From an uncultured Prochlorococcus sp. (GTDB taxonomy: Bacteria > Cyanobacteriota > Cyanobacteriia > PCC-6307 > Cyanobiaceae): 45,702 nucleotides of DNA. The stretch is taken from assembly GCA_902564535.1 (NCBI GenBank), contig CACFBG010000009.1:1-45702 (forward strand), given 5' to 3'. The stretch's first letter is position 1. The number at the start of each line of letters is the position of its first letter. The translations under genes were made by a program, and so were the position numbers. The notes beneath the pieces were generated by a model. That model saw only the letters and a program-made list of their open reading frames with translations, was not told where the DNA came from and ran no database searches. This document shows, in pieces, positions 1 to 9,104 of the stretch.

Positions 1-131
1 TCCTTATGCCAATCTAAGAACTCAAAAAACGAAAAATTTTAGCCCTTCGAAGTAGCAAATACTACAAAAAAATGATTAAATCAACCAGGCATTGGTTGCG
101 TCTTAAATTTAACTTTCAAAAATTTCGTTAC

Positions 132-998
132 TTAATTAGAGAGAGGGAATCCTAATGATTTCCTCTCCTCATGCCATAACTCTGCAACTTCTCGAGCTAA
201 ATTTCTAATTCTTGCAATTATTGCTGTTCTTTCAGTTACAGATATAACTCCACGAGCTTCTAGCAAATTAAATGTATGACTACATTTAAGTATATAATCT
301 AATGATGGTGCAGGTAATTTTTGATCGATCATATTTCTAGCCTCTAATTCATAAATTTCGAAAAGATTCTTTTGCCGTTCTGGGTCAGATTCTTCAAAAT
401 TAAACTTGCATTGTCCTTTTTCAAAAGATAACCATATATCACCATATGTTCTAGTTTTATTCCAATTAAGATCCCAAATACTGTCTACATTTTGCAAATA
501 CATTGCCAATCTTTCTAATCCATAAGTAATTTCAATAGAGACAGGTCGGCAATCAATTCCTCCGCATTGCTGGAAATAAGTAAATTGCGTTACCTCCATC
601 CCATCTAGCCAAACCTCCCATCCAACTCCCCAAGCTCCAAGGGTAGGTGACTCCCAATTATCTTCTACGAATCTAATATCGTGCTTTTGAGGATCAATTC
701 CTATTGCCTCTAATGATGATAAATAAATTTCTTGAATATTATCTGGGGAAGGCTTTATTAAAACTTGAAATTGGAAATAATGCTGCGCTCGATTCGGATT
801 ATTGCCGTATCTACCATCTGAAGGTCGCCGACAAGGTTCTACATAGGCGACAGCCCAAGGCTCAGGACCAATAGCTCTAAAGAACGAATGAGGACTCATC
901 GTTCCAGCGCCTTTCTCAGTGTCATAAGGCTGCAATAACAAACAACCTCTATCGGCCCAAAAAGCATTCAAAGATGAAATAATGTCCTGAAAGTGCAT
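132..998 (-). CDS. glyQ: Glycyl-tRNA synthetase alpha subunit
   Basis: Catalytic alpha subunit of the bacterial alpha2beta2 glycyl-tRNA synthetase, which charges tRNA-Gly with glycine in the cytosol; the beta subunit (glyS) is not in this window. The 288 residues match the usual full length. Class II aminoacyl-tRNA synthetase features are visible: the segment [16 protein letters not shown] (about residues 58-72), the [12 protein letters not shown] stretch (about 136-147) and [12 protein letters not shown] (about 156-167). The ATG at 998 begins [10 protein letters not shown], the family's normal N-terminus. It has no close partner on the same strand, so it is probably transcribed alone. The product call is secure. 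Confidence 0.97.
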   Translation of the reverse strand: MHFQDIISSLNAFWADRGCLLLQPYDTEKGAGTMSPHSFFRAIGPEPWAVAYVEPCRRPSDGRYGNNPNRAQHYFQFQVLIKPSPDNIQEIYLSSLEAIGIDPQKHDIRFVEDNWESPTLGAWGVGWEVWLDGMEVTQFTYFQQCGGIDCRPVSIEITYGLERLAMYLQNVDSIWDLNWNKTRTYGDIWLSFEKGQCKFNFEESDPERQKNLFEIYELEARNMIDQKLPAPSLDYILKCSHTFNLLEARGVISVTERTAIIARIRNLAREVAELWHEERKSLGFPLSN

Positions 999-1372
999 AT
1001 CTCTGTCGAAATAACGTTTTAAGTTTAAAAAGCCTTGTTGGACAGTTAAAGAAACACTTTAATGACTTTTCACAAAACTGCTACTTCATTAGAGAACCAA
1101 AAGAATGGTTGATCAATTTTTTGAGATATGGCTTAGCTCAAAGTACTTTAATAAAAGAATAAGAAGAAATTTACAAGTTACCAGAGAAAATTTATTTATT
1201 GAGCTTTAATTACTACTGAAATAGAATCTCTATAATAATAAGCTAAATAAAAAATTATTAATTTCAAGTTCTCCTTTAAAGTAAAGAAGATTTCAATAAA
1301 TAGCTAATAAAATAATTGTCTAGGAATATAGACCTTATGAAAGCCATTTACATAAATTTAATCTAAAAGATA

Positions 1373-2062
1373 CTACTTGATTAAAGTAGCATAAAAAGAT
1401 TCAAATCTCTGATTCTCGTTATCTATTTCAGATTCAAAAGGGCGCTTATTGCACTGAGAGAAGCCTACAAACTTGGCCTGTTTAGACAACTTTTCAAAAT
1501 CATATAATTGCTTATGATCGTGTGACAATAGGTAATGTGATATGGCATCTATATGTGAGAAAATTTGAAGTGGTGGATTAACCTTCTTTACTCGTGTATT
1601 TGATTGATTTTCTAGTGCTTCTCTAATATCGGACACCGTAGATGCTTTCCCATTAATGGGGCTTATAAGATCTACTTTATAAGTGATTTCTTCTTCCTCT
1701 TTTAATACAAATGTGCTCTGGCAAGGGCTTTTAGCAAAGTCAAAACACCCTGGATGCCTAACTACATATCCATGAATAATTCTCTCAGCATTAGGCAAAC
1801 ATACCTTCATTGAAGCACCATTCTTTAAAACTCTAAAACTTTCTTGAAGTACCCTAATAGCATCATCCCAATATAAATGCTCTAAAAAATGTGATGTATA
1901 GATTATTGAAACTGTTAAATCTTCTAAAGGGATAGGACTTGGCGCTTTCCACTTTACCCAAACTGTATTATCCAAAAAGGTTTTATTCTCTAAACATATA
2001 TCTAATGTCATCCAGCCCCGCTTAGCCATTTTTGCTGTATTGCCTAGTTCGAGTTTAAGCAT
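1373..2062 (-). CDS. SAM-dependent methyltransferase-like protein (type 11 fold)
   Basis: A 229-residue protein resembling the methyltransferase group found in cyanobacterial polysaccharide islands. The N-terminal LKLELGNTAKMAKRGWMTLD occupies the place of the usual K-L-x-L-G-x-G SAM-binding loop, and the segment TSHFLEHLYWDDAIRVL then VLKNGASMKVCLPN is the typical post-motif region with the E-H pair. The canonical GxG glycines are degenerate (E-L-G-N), so catalytic activity is not assured. It stands alone in AT-rich DNA, divergent from the TPR-sulfotransferase gene, which suggests a role in modifying a glycan, though the acceptor cannot be read from sequence. ATG at 2062. Confidence 0.65.
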   Translation of the reverse strand: MLKLELGNTAKMAKRGWMTLDICLENKTFLDNTVWVKWKAPSPIPLEDLTVSIIYTSHFLEHLYWDDAIRVLQESFRVLKNGASMKVCLPNAERIIHGYVVRHPGCFDFAKSPCQSTFVLKEEEEITYKVDLISPINGKASTVSDIREALENQSNTRVKKVNPPLQIFSHIDAISHYLLSHDHKQLYDFEKLSKQAKFVGFSQCNKRPFESEIDNENQRFESFYATLIK

Positions 2063-2560
2063 TTGATTGATACAGGAGTAATTCTCTTAAATTCACAAGA
2101 GTCAATCAGATTACATTAGTACTGATTCATGAATTGAATAAAGTATAGCCAATCCAATAAAAGATATGTAATAAATAGCTAGACATGAGAAAACCTGAGA
2201 AGGAGATTAAAGGTAATAAAAAACTTAAGAAAAAGAATATTGTGATATAGTTATAAGAAAGTAAACACCCTTCTATCACTAATAACTAAGCATTTATTAA
2301 AGTTTTTTCAAATCATTAGAATTTTAAAGTTTATTATATTGACATTCATAAACTTAATATCAAAAGAAAATGGTGTATATTGTTAGAGTTAAGATTAAAG
2401 CTTATTTTTAATTTATCAAATGCTAAAATTATTGAAAAAATCATTAGGAATATGTTGTAATCTTAATTTATTAAGCCACTTAGAATAACTTTTCTCAAGT
2501 CGCCTTTCGAAAATAAGTAAATAGCTATTAACAAAGTCTCTTGACCAGGTTAATTTAAAA
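2063..2560. other. AT-rich divergent intergenic region, no gene recognised
   Basis: About 500 bases between two divergently transcribed accessory genes. The sequence is very AT-rich with frequent stops in all frames. A short minus-strand frame at its right end overlaps the start of the TPR-sulfotransferase gene and has no recognisable features. Promoters for both flanking genes must lie here, but no convincing -35/-10 pair stands out. Confidence 0.5.
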
Positions 2561-4051
2561 ATGTACATCCAAACAGAAATTAAAGATACAAAAAATTTAA
2601 TCATCAAAAGAAATTATGCAAGTGATTATTACAAGCTAGGGTATTTATTTAAAAAAGAAGGTTACTTACAATCAGCTGAATTGGCAACAAAATTAGCAAT
2701 TGAGTTAAAGAGTGGTTTCAAGGAAGCTTTGAACAATCTATTTCTTATTCTAAAAGACAATGGTAAGGATAAAGAAGCCAAAGATCTAATGATTAGAATA
2801 ATCAAGGAAAATCCTCGGGATCAATATGCATACTTAAATTTGGGAGCTATATATATCAAGGAGGATAATTTAGAGCAAGCAGAAAAATATATATTAAATG
2901 CCATAGAAATCGATCCAAATCTAGCTGAAGCCCATTACAATCTTGGCATTATTTTGGAGAATAAGGGGCTTCTTAAAGAGTCGAAAAAATTCATTAAAAA
3001 AGCAATTGCTCTAAATAAAAATCTTTGCAAGGCCTATTACACATTTTCTACATTTAAAAATCCTATATTGAACAAGAAATCATATGATTATTTATTTTCT
3101 GATGAAATACTAGTAAAAAAGTCAATAAGAGAAAAAATAGATATATATTTTGCAAGATCAAATATACTTCATTATAAGGGCTATTACCAAAAGAGTACAG
3201 AAAATCTAATTTATGCAAATCAAATCAAAAGAAGCATAAATGATTTTAATGTACAAAGATACATCAAAAGCACAAAAGAACTGGTGATTAAAAATAATAA
3301 TTTAACTAAAAGAATTTTGCCTAGTTGTGGAAATATAAATCATATTTTTATAGTTGGGATACCAAGAAGTGGATCAACGTTAATTGAATCAATATTAAGT
3401 ATGAATCAAAAAGCTATAGCTCTAGGAGAAAGTAACTATCTTGAAAATGCAATATACAATTGGGAAAACTCAAAAAAGAAAAAGGCAAAATTAGATTTTT
3501 ATAAATATTATATAAATGAAATTATAGAGGATTCGATCCTAATGGATATAACAATAGACAAACAATTATATAATTACTTATACTCACCTTTTATTATAAA
3601 CCAAATACCAAATGCAAAAATAATAAGCTGTCATAGAAACCCTCTAGATAACATACTTTCGTTACATCGAACTAATTTTACAACTAATAATTTTTATTCA
3701 AATTGTTTGGTTGATTGTATAAAAATAATTAATAATTACAGAAATATAATGAGAAATTACCAATCAATTCTTGAGGATAAGATATATTGCTTAAATTATG
3801 ATTCTTTGGTCAAGAGTCCAGAGGAAGAAATTAAAAAACTTATTTCTTGGTTGGGCTGGGAATGGCAGCAGGAATATCTTTCGAGTCATTTAAACCTACG
3901 TTCAGTCTCTACGGCTAGTAGTAACCAAGTTAGATATCCAATTAATAAGGACTCAATTGAAGGCTGGAAGAAATATAAAAGCTTACTGAAGCCAGTCTTT
4001 GATTTAATTCAAGAAGAGGAGAAATACATATATCTAAGAGATGAAATATAA
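2561..4051 (+). CDS. TPR-domain sulfotransferase
   Basis: A 496-residue fusion of tetratricopeptide repeats (about residues 20-165, repeated pattern such as AYLNLGAIYIKEDNLEQAEK and AEAHYNLGIILENKGLLKES) to a PAPS-dependent sulfotransferase domain (about 255-490). The 5'-phosphosulfate loop is GIPRSGSTLIES (266-277) and the 3'-phosphate-binding segment is CHRNPLDNILSLHR (357-370), both intact. Such proteins transfer sulfate from PAPS to a carbohydrate, peptide or small acceptor; the TPRs probably bind the acceptor or a partner. It lacks a signal peptide, so the cytosol is the likely location. The gene is strongly AT-rich, like the other accessory genes here. ATG at 2561 chosen; no clear ribosome-binding site. 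Confidence 0.88.
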   Translation: MYIQTEIKDTKNLIIKRNYASDYYKLGYLFKKEGYLQSAELATKLAIELKSGFKEALNNLFLILKDNGKDKEAKDLMIRIIKENPRDQYAYLNLGAIYIKEDNLEQAEKYILNAIEIDPNLAEAHYNLGIILENKGLLKESKKFIKKAIALNKNLCKAYYTFSTFKNPILNKKSYDYLFSDEILVKKSIREKIDIYFARSNILHYKGYYQKSTENLIYANQIKRSINDFNVQRYIKSTKELVIKNNNLTKRILPSCGNINHIFIVGIPRSGSTLIESILSMNQKAIALGESNYLENAIYNWENSKKKKAKLDFYKYYINEIIEDSILMDITIDKQLYNYLYSPFIINQIPNAKIISCHRNPLDNILSLHRTNFTTNNFYSNCLVDCIKIINNYRNIMRNYQSILEDKIYCLNYDSLVKSPEEEIKKLISWLGWEWQQEYLSSHLNLRSVSTASSNQVRYPINKDSIEGWKKYKSLLKPVFDLIQEEEKYIYLRDEI

Positions 4052-4083
4052 GATTAAAGAAAAATTCATAGAACAAAAAAAAA

Positions 4084-4118
4084 CAAAGGATTGGACCTTA
4101 AATAGGTCCAATCCTTTG
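4084..4118 (-). terminator. Rho-independent terminator of abrB
   Basis: Perfect 14-bp inverted repeat (left arm 4084-4097, loop TTAAATA, right arm 4105-4118). On the minus strand it is followed by a run of nine T (plus-strand A run 4075-4083). It lies 28 bases past the abrB stop codon, so it serves abrB. On the plus strand the T tail is poor, so termination of the convergent TPR-sulfotransferase gene would be weaker. Confidence 0.92.
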
Positions 4119-4145
4119 AAGATTGGTCAATTTAGGAGTGATTGC

Positions 4146-4502
4146 TTAGCCTTCACCCTCTGGTACAAGACGGAATCCTTTGCGACCCATCTTGATTTCA
4201 AAGTTGTCACCAGGCTTGAGGTCTAAAAGAGCTGTATAAGCTTTGCCAATCAAAAGGTTACCGTTGCCTTGAACAGTAGCGACAAAACTAAGCTTTCTTC
4301 CACCTTTACCAATCCCTCCAGCGCTTTCAGATGCAAGATTTACACCTTTAGCGTCAAGAAGAGCTTCGTAAAAAGCTGTGAAGTTAAGACGTTCGCCGCC
4401 TCCCTTCTTTGTGGATACATATCCACACGCCCTAACAAGATCTGACTTTCCGACATCACCTAAGTCTTTGACTTTGGCTAATAAATCCTTACCAGTGAGC
4501 AT
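4146..4502 (-). CDS. abrB: cyAbrB family transcriptional regulator
   Basis: A 118-residue cyanobacterial AbrB-like protein. The N-terminal half (about 1-65) carries the family's helical region (MLTGKDLLAKVKDLGDVGKS) and the C-terminal half (about 69-113) the swapped-hairpin AbrB DNA-binding domain (RKLSFVATVQGNGNLLIGKA...). cyAbrB proteins are abundant nucleoid-associated regulators affecting carbon/nitrogen balance, redox and photosynthesis genes in cyanobacteria. Codon usage is richer in G and C than in the neighbouring accessory genes, as expected for a well-expressed core gene. ATG at 4502; transcription ends at the strong hairpin 4084-4118. Confidence 0.93.
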   Translation of the reverse strand: MLTGKDLLAKVKDLGDVGKSDLVRACGYVSTKKGGGERLNFTAFYEALLDAKGVNLASESAGGIGKGGRKLSFVATVQGNGNLLIGKAYTALLDLKPGDNFEIKMGRKGFRLVPEGEG

Positions 4503-4922
4503 GATAAATAATTAATAGACCTTTTAAAATTAACATATTTATAGCGAAATTACCACCTCCTTTTTATGAGAAAACTTCTTAGAGAGTTATTAGTAGCTTT
4601 TCACTATTTGAGAAAGAAGACCATTTCTCTCATGATTGGATGAAAGAAATCTTGGAAACAACTATTCTCAACTGTCGAGAGTCATTGCAATCACAGGATT
4701 AGCAAAAATGAAAAAGTCCCATAAGAATGCATTTCAAAAGCTGTATCACAACCAAGCTGTATATCTAAAAACCTCAACACCAGATCTTCCAATAATCAAT
4801 AATGGTGTGGACAAGGACAAAAAAAACAAAAATTCCTACTAAAAAGGGTTACTAGTCCAAAACAAGAGAAGAGGATAAAAAGCCTTTTTAAGGTCCTCCT
4901 AATTATCAAATGTCGAAATAAT
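4503..4922. other. Intergenic region upstream of abrB and the glycosyltransferase
   Basis: About 420 bases. A plus-strand open frame (4636-4842, TTG start, 68 codons) exists, but it is lysine/asparagine-rich, has low-complexity ends and no ribosome-binding site, so I do not call it. The short spacer holds the divergent promoters of abrB and of the downstream glycosyltransferase; no repeat or hairpin is obvious. Confidence 0.4.
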
Positions 4923-5930
4923 ATGAAACCTAGTAGCAAGAAGCTAATAGATATACTTCATATTAGAAAATATGAGCACTGGTTCAAAAGCTCTTTGCAA
5001 TCTAAAGATTATTTAATGAGACTCCAATCTTTAAAATCGAGAGTTGCTCGCCAAGTGTTTCTTTTTCACTATGCTCAATTTGAACCATTGTGGGAATACG
5101 ATGGACTAATTCAATGTGGACCTAACATTTCATCTGAGTCTTCAGGGGTTCAAGTTAAACAATCAAATATTTGCAACTTACAGAATTCTTTAAGAGCTAA
5201 AGGTTTATCTACAAGTGGTGTATTAGTCCATTACACAGATCCTTTCATAATAAAAGCTGGGGTCTTAAGAGGATTAAGTAGATGGAAAGGACCTAAATTA
5301 TTAGTTTGCGGTGATTTGCACCATGGCGATTCACCCATTGACACTCTTAAGGAATATCAATCCAAAGAATTTCATGATTGCATTCTTCTAGCATTTAATC
5401 CAATTCTTCTACAAGAAGTACAAGCCAAGCTCAATGTACCCGTTTCCTGCTATCCGCCAGGATTCTTTCGATATCCCCAAAGGGAATACAACCCCTTAGC
5501 TCAAAAATCTTTACTCCATATTGGCAGCATTGGTCCCCATCATGTAAGGCGAAGAGAAATCATTCAATCATTATTGAAGCGTCAAAGAATTCCTTTCTTT
5601 CATACCATGACTAAAAGTTCCGAGGATGCTGCAGATCTATACAACTCACATGCATTAGCACTAAACATCCCCTTAAACAATGATCTTAATCATAGATTTT
5701 TTGAAGTAATTTCAGCAGGGACTACTCAAATTATGTTTGGGGAAAAAGAACTTCTTGGAAACCTTCAACATTTTGCAACTACTCCTGGCATATATTGGGT
5801 AAATTCTGTTGCTGAACTAGAGAATTTAGTACTTAAATTGCTAAATAATCCAACAATTATTAAAAGTCCTATTCAACATGTTAAGTATCATTCAATAAAA
5901 GAGTTATTGGATAAATGCTTTTATCCTTAG
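4923..5930 (+). CDS. Glycosyltransferase-like protein (GT-B / CgeB-like)
   Basis: A 335-residue protein resembling GT-B glycosyltransferases of the CgeB-like type. The C-terminal half contains LLHIGSIGPHHVRRREI (about 198-214), the usual opening of the second Rossmann lobe, then NDLNHRFFEVISAGTTQIMF (about 257-276), which corresponds to the conserved R-x-F-E-x-x-x-x-G nucleotide-sugar-binding segment. The N-terminal half contains LLVCGDLHHGDSP, seen in the acceptor lobe. No membrane segment. Donor and acceptor are unknown. It stands with the sulfotransferase and methyltransferase genes, suggesting glycan decoration. ATG at 4923. Confidence 0.65.
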   Translation: MKPSSKKLIDILHIRKYEHWFKSSLQSKDYLMRLQSLKSRVARQVFLFHYAQFEPLWEYDGLIQCGPNISSESSGVQVKQSNICNLQNSLRAKGLSTSGVLVHYTDPFIIKAGVLRGLSRWKGPKLLVCGDLHHGDSPIDTLKEYQSKEFHDCILLAFNPILLQEVQAKLNVPVSCYPPGFFRYPQREYNPLAQKSLLHIGSIGPHHVRRREIIQSLLKRQRIPFFHTMTKSSEDAADLYNSHALALNIPLNNDLNHRFFEVISAGTTQIMFGEKELLGNLQHFATTPGIYWVNSVAELENLVLKLLNNPTIIKSPIQHVKYHSIKELLDKCFYP

Positions 5931-6118
5931 ACTCAAAGGGTCATAAAAAAGCGTAAATCCAGGAAGAAATGCGTTAGCGTCTATGATCTGTGAAGTTCTT
6001 ATTAAGAAAATTTGAATGCAGAAAGATAACCTCAATACTTAAACATTCTCTATTGGCGGAAGCTTAACTACTAATATTTCTGCTATTAATTATAGATTAA
6101 AATACTCGATAAAATTAT

Positions 6119-6145
6119 GGGCACTCAAAAACTAGCAGAGTGCCC
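6119..6145. repeat. Hairpin in the gap between the glycosyltransferase and ubiE
   Basis: Inverted repeat GGGCACTC (6119-6126) / GAGTGCCC (6138-6145) with an 11-base loop, inside the 410-base gap between two convergent genes (5930 and 6340). On the minus strand it is followed by a T-rich but broken tail, so it may act as a weak terminator for ubiE, although it lies nearly 200 bases past its stop. Nothing else is recognisable in this gap. Confidence 0.55.
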
Positions 6146-6339
6146 TATTAGGCCAAGATTATTGGGGTCAAATCTCGGCTTCATATATTTTCTAAACAAG
6201 TTCCACGCTTGAGAGTATAAGTATATACACCCAAAGTCTTGAATTAAAAATTGAATAGTCCTCTGGTTCAGAAAAATTGCAAATAAGTTAATAAGGAATT
6301 ATCTGCCAGTTAGATGTTGAGTTCATAATTATTGTTGCA

Positions 6340-7038
6340 CTAAACTTGGAGCAATAATATCCCCATTTGGCCACCGGCGATAATCTTATGTGTAGCACTA
6401 CTAAAACCTGCCTCTAGAGAAAGTTGCTCTTGTTCTTTCCCATCAGGGAATTTTTCTATACTATCTTCAATATATTCATATTCCTGTCTAAGGCCTAACC
6501 TATTAGCGACATAAACAACATACTTTCTTAAGTAATATTTTTGAAAATTATAGCTGAATGAATCCTTCTTACACTTATTGAAATCAAGCAATGCAGCCTT
6601 AGCTCCAGGTTTCAATATTCTATGAATCTCAATTAATCCCTTTAAATAACTTTGCAAATTCCTCAATCCATAAGCCATAACAGCACCGTCTAGACTATTA
6701 GAGTCCAAACCCGTATTCATCACATCTATATGCAACCAATTAATATTTAACCAAGGTAATTTTTGATGCCTACTACAAGCTATTTTTAAAGATTCTTGGG
6801 AGAAATCTACCCCTAATACTCTTCCATCAGAACGGACTTGTTGTGCCAATTCAAAACTCATATCCCCTGTCCCACAACATAGATCAATCCAATTTTGACC
6901 AGGCCTTGGCTGCAAATAAAAGATCACTTGTCTTTTCCAAATTCTATGAATCCCAAAACTAAGTAAATCATTTAGAAAATCATATTTATTAGCAGTATTA
7001 TCAAAAAGTTTCTGAACAGATAAAGTATTATTATTCAT
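6340..7038 (-). CDS. menG: UbiE/MenG-type quinone methyltransferase
   Basis: A 232-residue class I methyltransferase of the UbiE/COQ5 family. The family signature NKYDFLNDLLSFGIHRIWK is at residues 18-36 and the SAM-binding loop DLCCGTGDM at 52-60; LGVDFS (75-80) follows as motif II. In cyanobacteria without ubiquinone this enzyme performs the last step of phylloquinone synthesis, methylating 2-phytyl-1,4-naphthoquinone; phylloquinone is the A1 cofactor of photosystem I. The gene ends upstream of a long spacer and starts 52 bases downstream of the hisF stop, so hisF and this gene may be co-transcribed. The symbol is by function; ubiE is the common database name. Confidence 0.9.
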   Translation of the reverse strand: MNNNTLSVQKLFDNTANKYDFLNDLLSFGIHRIWKRQVIFYLQPRPGQNWIDLCCGTGDMSFELAQQVRSDGRVLGVDFSQESLKIACSRHQKLPWLNINWLHIDVMNTGLDSNSLDGAVMAYGLRNLQSYLKGLIEIHRILKPGAKAALLDFNKCKKDSFSYNFQKYYLRKYVVYVANRLGLRQEYEYIEDSIEKFPDGKEQEQLSLEAGFSSATHKIIAGGQMGILLLQV

Positions 7039-7089
7039 ATTTTAGATTATATAAAATAGCTTAAATATGTAAACAAAATTGAGTATAGA

Positions 7090-7863
7090 CTAATGATAAG
7101 GTGGACGAATGGACAAAGAACTATCTAATAAATAATCTTTGATCTCTGTAACTGTATAAACCCCATCATGTAATAACGATGCCAATAACGCTGCAGATGC
7201 ATGCCCCTTAGAAAAAGCATCTGCAATATGTTCTAAGCATCCTGCCCCACCAGAAGCAATAACTGGAATGGGAACAATTTCAGCAATAGCTTTAGTTAAA
7301 TCGAGGTCATAACCAGCCTTAGTGCCATCTCCATCCATGGAAGTCAAAAGTATTTCTCCGGCTCCTAATTCTGCAACTGTCTTGGCCCAACTAATAGCAT
7401 CTAGTCCCGTGTTTTTTCGTCCACCTTGTACATATACATCCCAACCTGGATTATCTAAAGTTTTTTTTCTTGCATCTATTGCAACAACAATACATTGACT
7501 TCCAAATCTCTCAGCACCTTCTGAGACAAGTTTAGGGTTAGAAACCGCAGAAGAATTTAAGCTAATTTTATCTGCGCCTGCTCTTAAAAGCTCTGTAATG
7601 GCTTCCAAAGATGAAATACCTCCTCCAACAGTAAAAGGGATTGTGACCTCCTCAGCTGTACGACGAACTAATTCTTTAAGAGTTGCTCGGCCCTCATAAC
7701 TTGCTGCAATATCAAGAAAAACCAATTCGTCAGCACCTTCTTCACAATATCTACAAGCAAGCTCAACAGGGTCCCCTGCATCTCTAATCCCTACAAAATT
7801 AACGCCTTTCACCACCCTGCCATTTGCAACATCCAAACAAGGAATTAAACGAAGTGCCACCAT
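7090..7863 (-). CDS. hisF: Imidazole glycerol phosphate synthase, cyclase subunit
   Basis: HisF forms, with the glutaminase HisH, the enzyme that makes imidazole glycerol phosphate and AICAR in histidine biosynthesis. The 257 residues span a full (beta/alpha)8 barrel. The catalytic aspartates sit in [14 protein letters not shown] (near residue 11) and in VVAIDARK (near 130); phosphate-binding loops GGGIS and IASGGAG are intact. hisH is not nearby, as is usual in cyanobacteria where his genes are dispersed. ATG at 7863; no purine-rich ribosome-binding site precedes it on the minus strand. It is divergent from petP across about 50 bases. Confidence 0.97.
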   Translation of the reverse strand: MVALRLIPCLDVANGRVVKGVNFVGIRDAGDPVELACRYCEEGADELVFLDIAASYEGRATLKELVRRTAEEVTIPFTVGGGISSLEAITELLRAGADKISLNSSAVSNPKLVSEGAERFGSQCIVVAIDARKKTLDNPGWDVYVQGGRKNTGLDAISWAKTVAELGAGEILLTSMDGDGTKAGYDLDLTKAIAEIVPIPVIASGGAGCLEHIADAFSKGHASAALLASLLHDGVYTVTEIKDYLLDSSLSIRPPYH

Positions 7864-7914
7864 AAGGAGGAAGTAAAACTGTTAAGGTTGCGCCAGTTCA
7901 AAGACTCGCAGACC

Positions 7915-8139
7915 ATGCCTCAGGCTGCAGCACTAAATAGAATAGGCTCTACTGTCAAGGTTAATCTTGACAAAGTCAGAGATCGAATTCCTTCAAAGCT
8001 TTTAAACCAACTAACTGATAACCCACGTGGGAAAGTTTTGGATTACAAAATGACTGATGGCTATGGGATTGGCCTAATTCTAAAATTCAGCGATGGTTCG
8101 ACCAGCTGGTTTTTCGCAGAAGAAATTAATCGCGCCTGA
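7915..8139 (+). CDS. petP: PetP-like cytochrome b6f-associated small protein (DUF2862)
   Basis: A 74-residue SH3-like protein of the DUF2862 family. In cyanobacteria and red algae this family is PetP, a peripheral cytosolic-side subunit of the cytochrome b6f complex that influences linear electron flow and supercomplex stability. The tail GIGLILKFSDGSTSWFFAEE is the most conserved family segment. I prefer the ATG at 7915 (MPQAAALNRI) over an upstream in-frame TTG at 7888, because the shorter form fits the family's roughly 70 residues and the extra residues look unconserved. It is followed by chlG after 11 bases, suggesting one transcript. Confidence 0.78.
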   Translation: MPQAAALNRIGSTVKVNLDKVRDRIPSKLLNQLTDNPRGKVLDYKMTDGYGIGLILKFSDGSTSWFFAEEINRA

Positions 8140-8150
8140 GGCTGAATTCA

Positions 8151-9104
8151 GTGAGTGATGCAAGACAACTCCTCGGAATTAAAGGAGCTTCAGAGACAAC
8201 CAACATTTGGAAGCTAAGGCTTCAATTAATGAAACCCATTACATGGGTTCCTCTTTTGTGGGGTGTGATATGTGGAGCTGCGGCTAGCGGGAATTTTCAT
8301 TGGAATTTTGAAAGTGTATTAGCTTCAATTTCTTGCATGACAATGAGTGGACCTCTTCTTGCAGGATATACACAAACAATTAATGACTATTATGACAGAG
8401 AAATTGATGCAATAAATGAACCAAATAGACCTATTCCCTCAGGAGCAATTCCTTTAATTCAAGTCAAACTTCAAATCTGGTTGTTGCTAATTTCAGGACT
8501 TGGAGTTGCATATGGATTAGATATTTGGGCCGGACATCAAACTCCGTCTGTTTTTCTGTTAGCGCTAGGTGGATCATTTGTAAGTTTTATTTACTCAGCA
8601 CCGCCTTTAAAATTAAAACAAAATGGTTGGCTAGGGAACTATGCCCTTGGAGCAAGCTATATAGCTTTACCTTGGTGGGCAGGTCAAGCATTATTTGGTC
8701 AACTTACTTGGATTACAGCATTCCTTACCCTTGCTTATAGCCTTGCTGGACTTGGGATAGCAATTATTAATGATTTTAAAAGTGTTGAAGGCGATAGGGA
8801 GTTAGGCCTAAATTCCCTTCCCGTGATATTTGGGATAAAGAATGCAAGCTTTATAAGTGCTGGAATGATAGATATCTTTCAATTATTAATGGTAGGAGTT
8901 TTAATATTAATAGGACAACATTTAGCTTCTATAATTCTTATATTATTAATTATTCCTCAAATAACTTTTCAAGACGCATGGCTTCTAAGAGACCCACTGA
9001 AATTTGATGTTAAGTATCAAGCTAGTGCTCAACCATTTTTAATTTTAGGCATGTTAGTGACTGCATTAGCAATAGGACATAGCAATTTAGTTTCTATTTT
9101 ATGA
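8151..9104 (+). CDS. chlG: Chlorophyll synthase
   Basis: Membrane prenyltransferase (UbiA superfamily) that esterifies chlorophyllide, here probably the divinyl form, with phytyl or geranylgeranyl diphosphate. The 317 residues contain about nine membrane helices. The first Asp-rich motif is NDYYDREIDA (78-87), followed by the family's PNRPIPSG; the second is INDFKSVEGDREL (about 206-218). Translation begins at GTG 8151, giving MSDARQLLG, the usual start in marine picocyanobacteria. Its stop overlaps the start of the next gene (ATGA at 9101), implying translational coupling with the penicillin-binding protein. Confidence 0.95.
   Translation: MSDARQLLGIKGASETTNIWKLRLQLMKPITWVPLLWGVICGAAASGNFHWNFESVLASISCMTMSGPLLAGYTQTINDYYDREIDAINEPNRPIPSGAIPLIQVKLQIWLLLISGLGVAYGLDIWAGHQTPSVFLLALGGSFVSFIYSAPPLKLKQNGWLGNYALGASYIALPWWAGQALFGQLTWITAFLTLAYSLAGLGIAIINDFKSVEGDRELGLNSLPVIFGIKNASFISAGMIDIFQLLMVGVLILIGQHLASIILILLIIPQITFQDAWLLRDPLKFDVKYQASAQPFLILGMLVTALAIGHSNLVSIL

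Noticed and set aside
2416-2607. Minus-strand open frame of 63 codons
   Set aside because: It overlaps the start of the TPR-sulfotransferase gene, and its composition is that of random AT-rich translation.
4636-4842. Plus-strand open frame of 68 codons with a TTG start
   Set aside because: Lysine/asparagine-rich, no ribosome-binding site, no motif; likely non-coding spacer.
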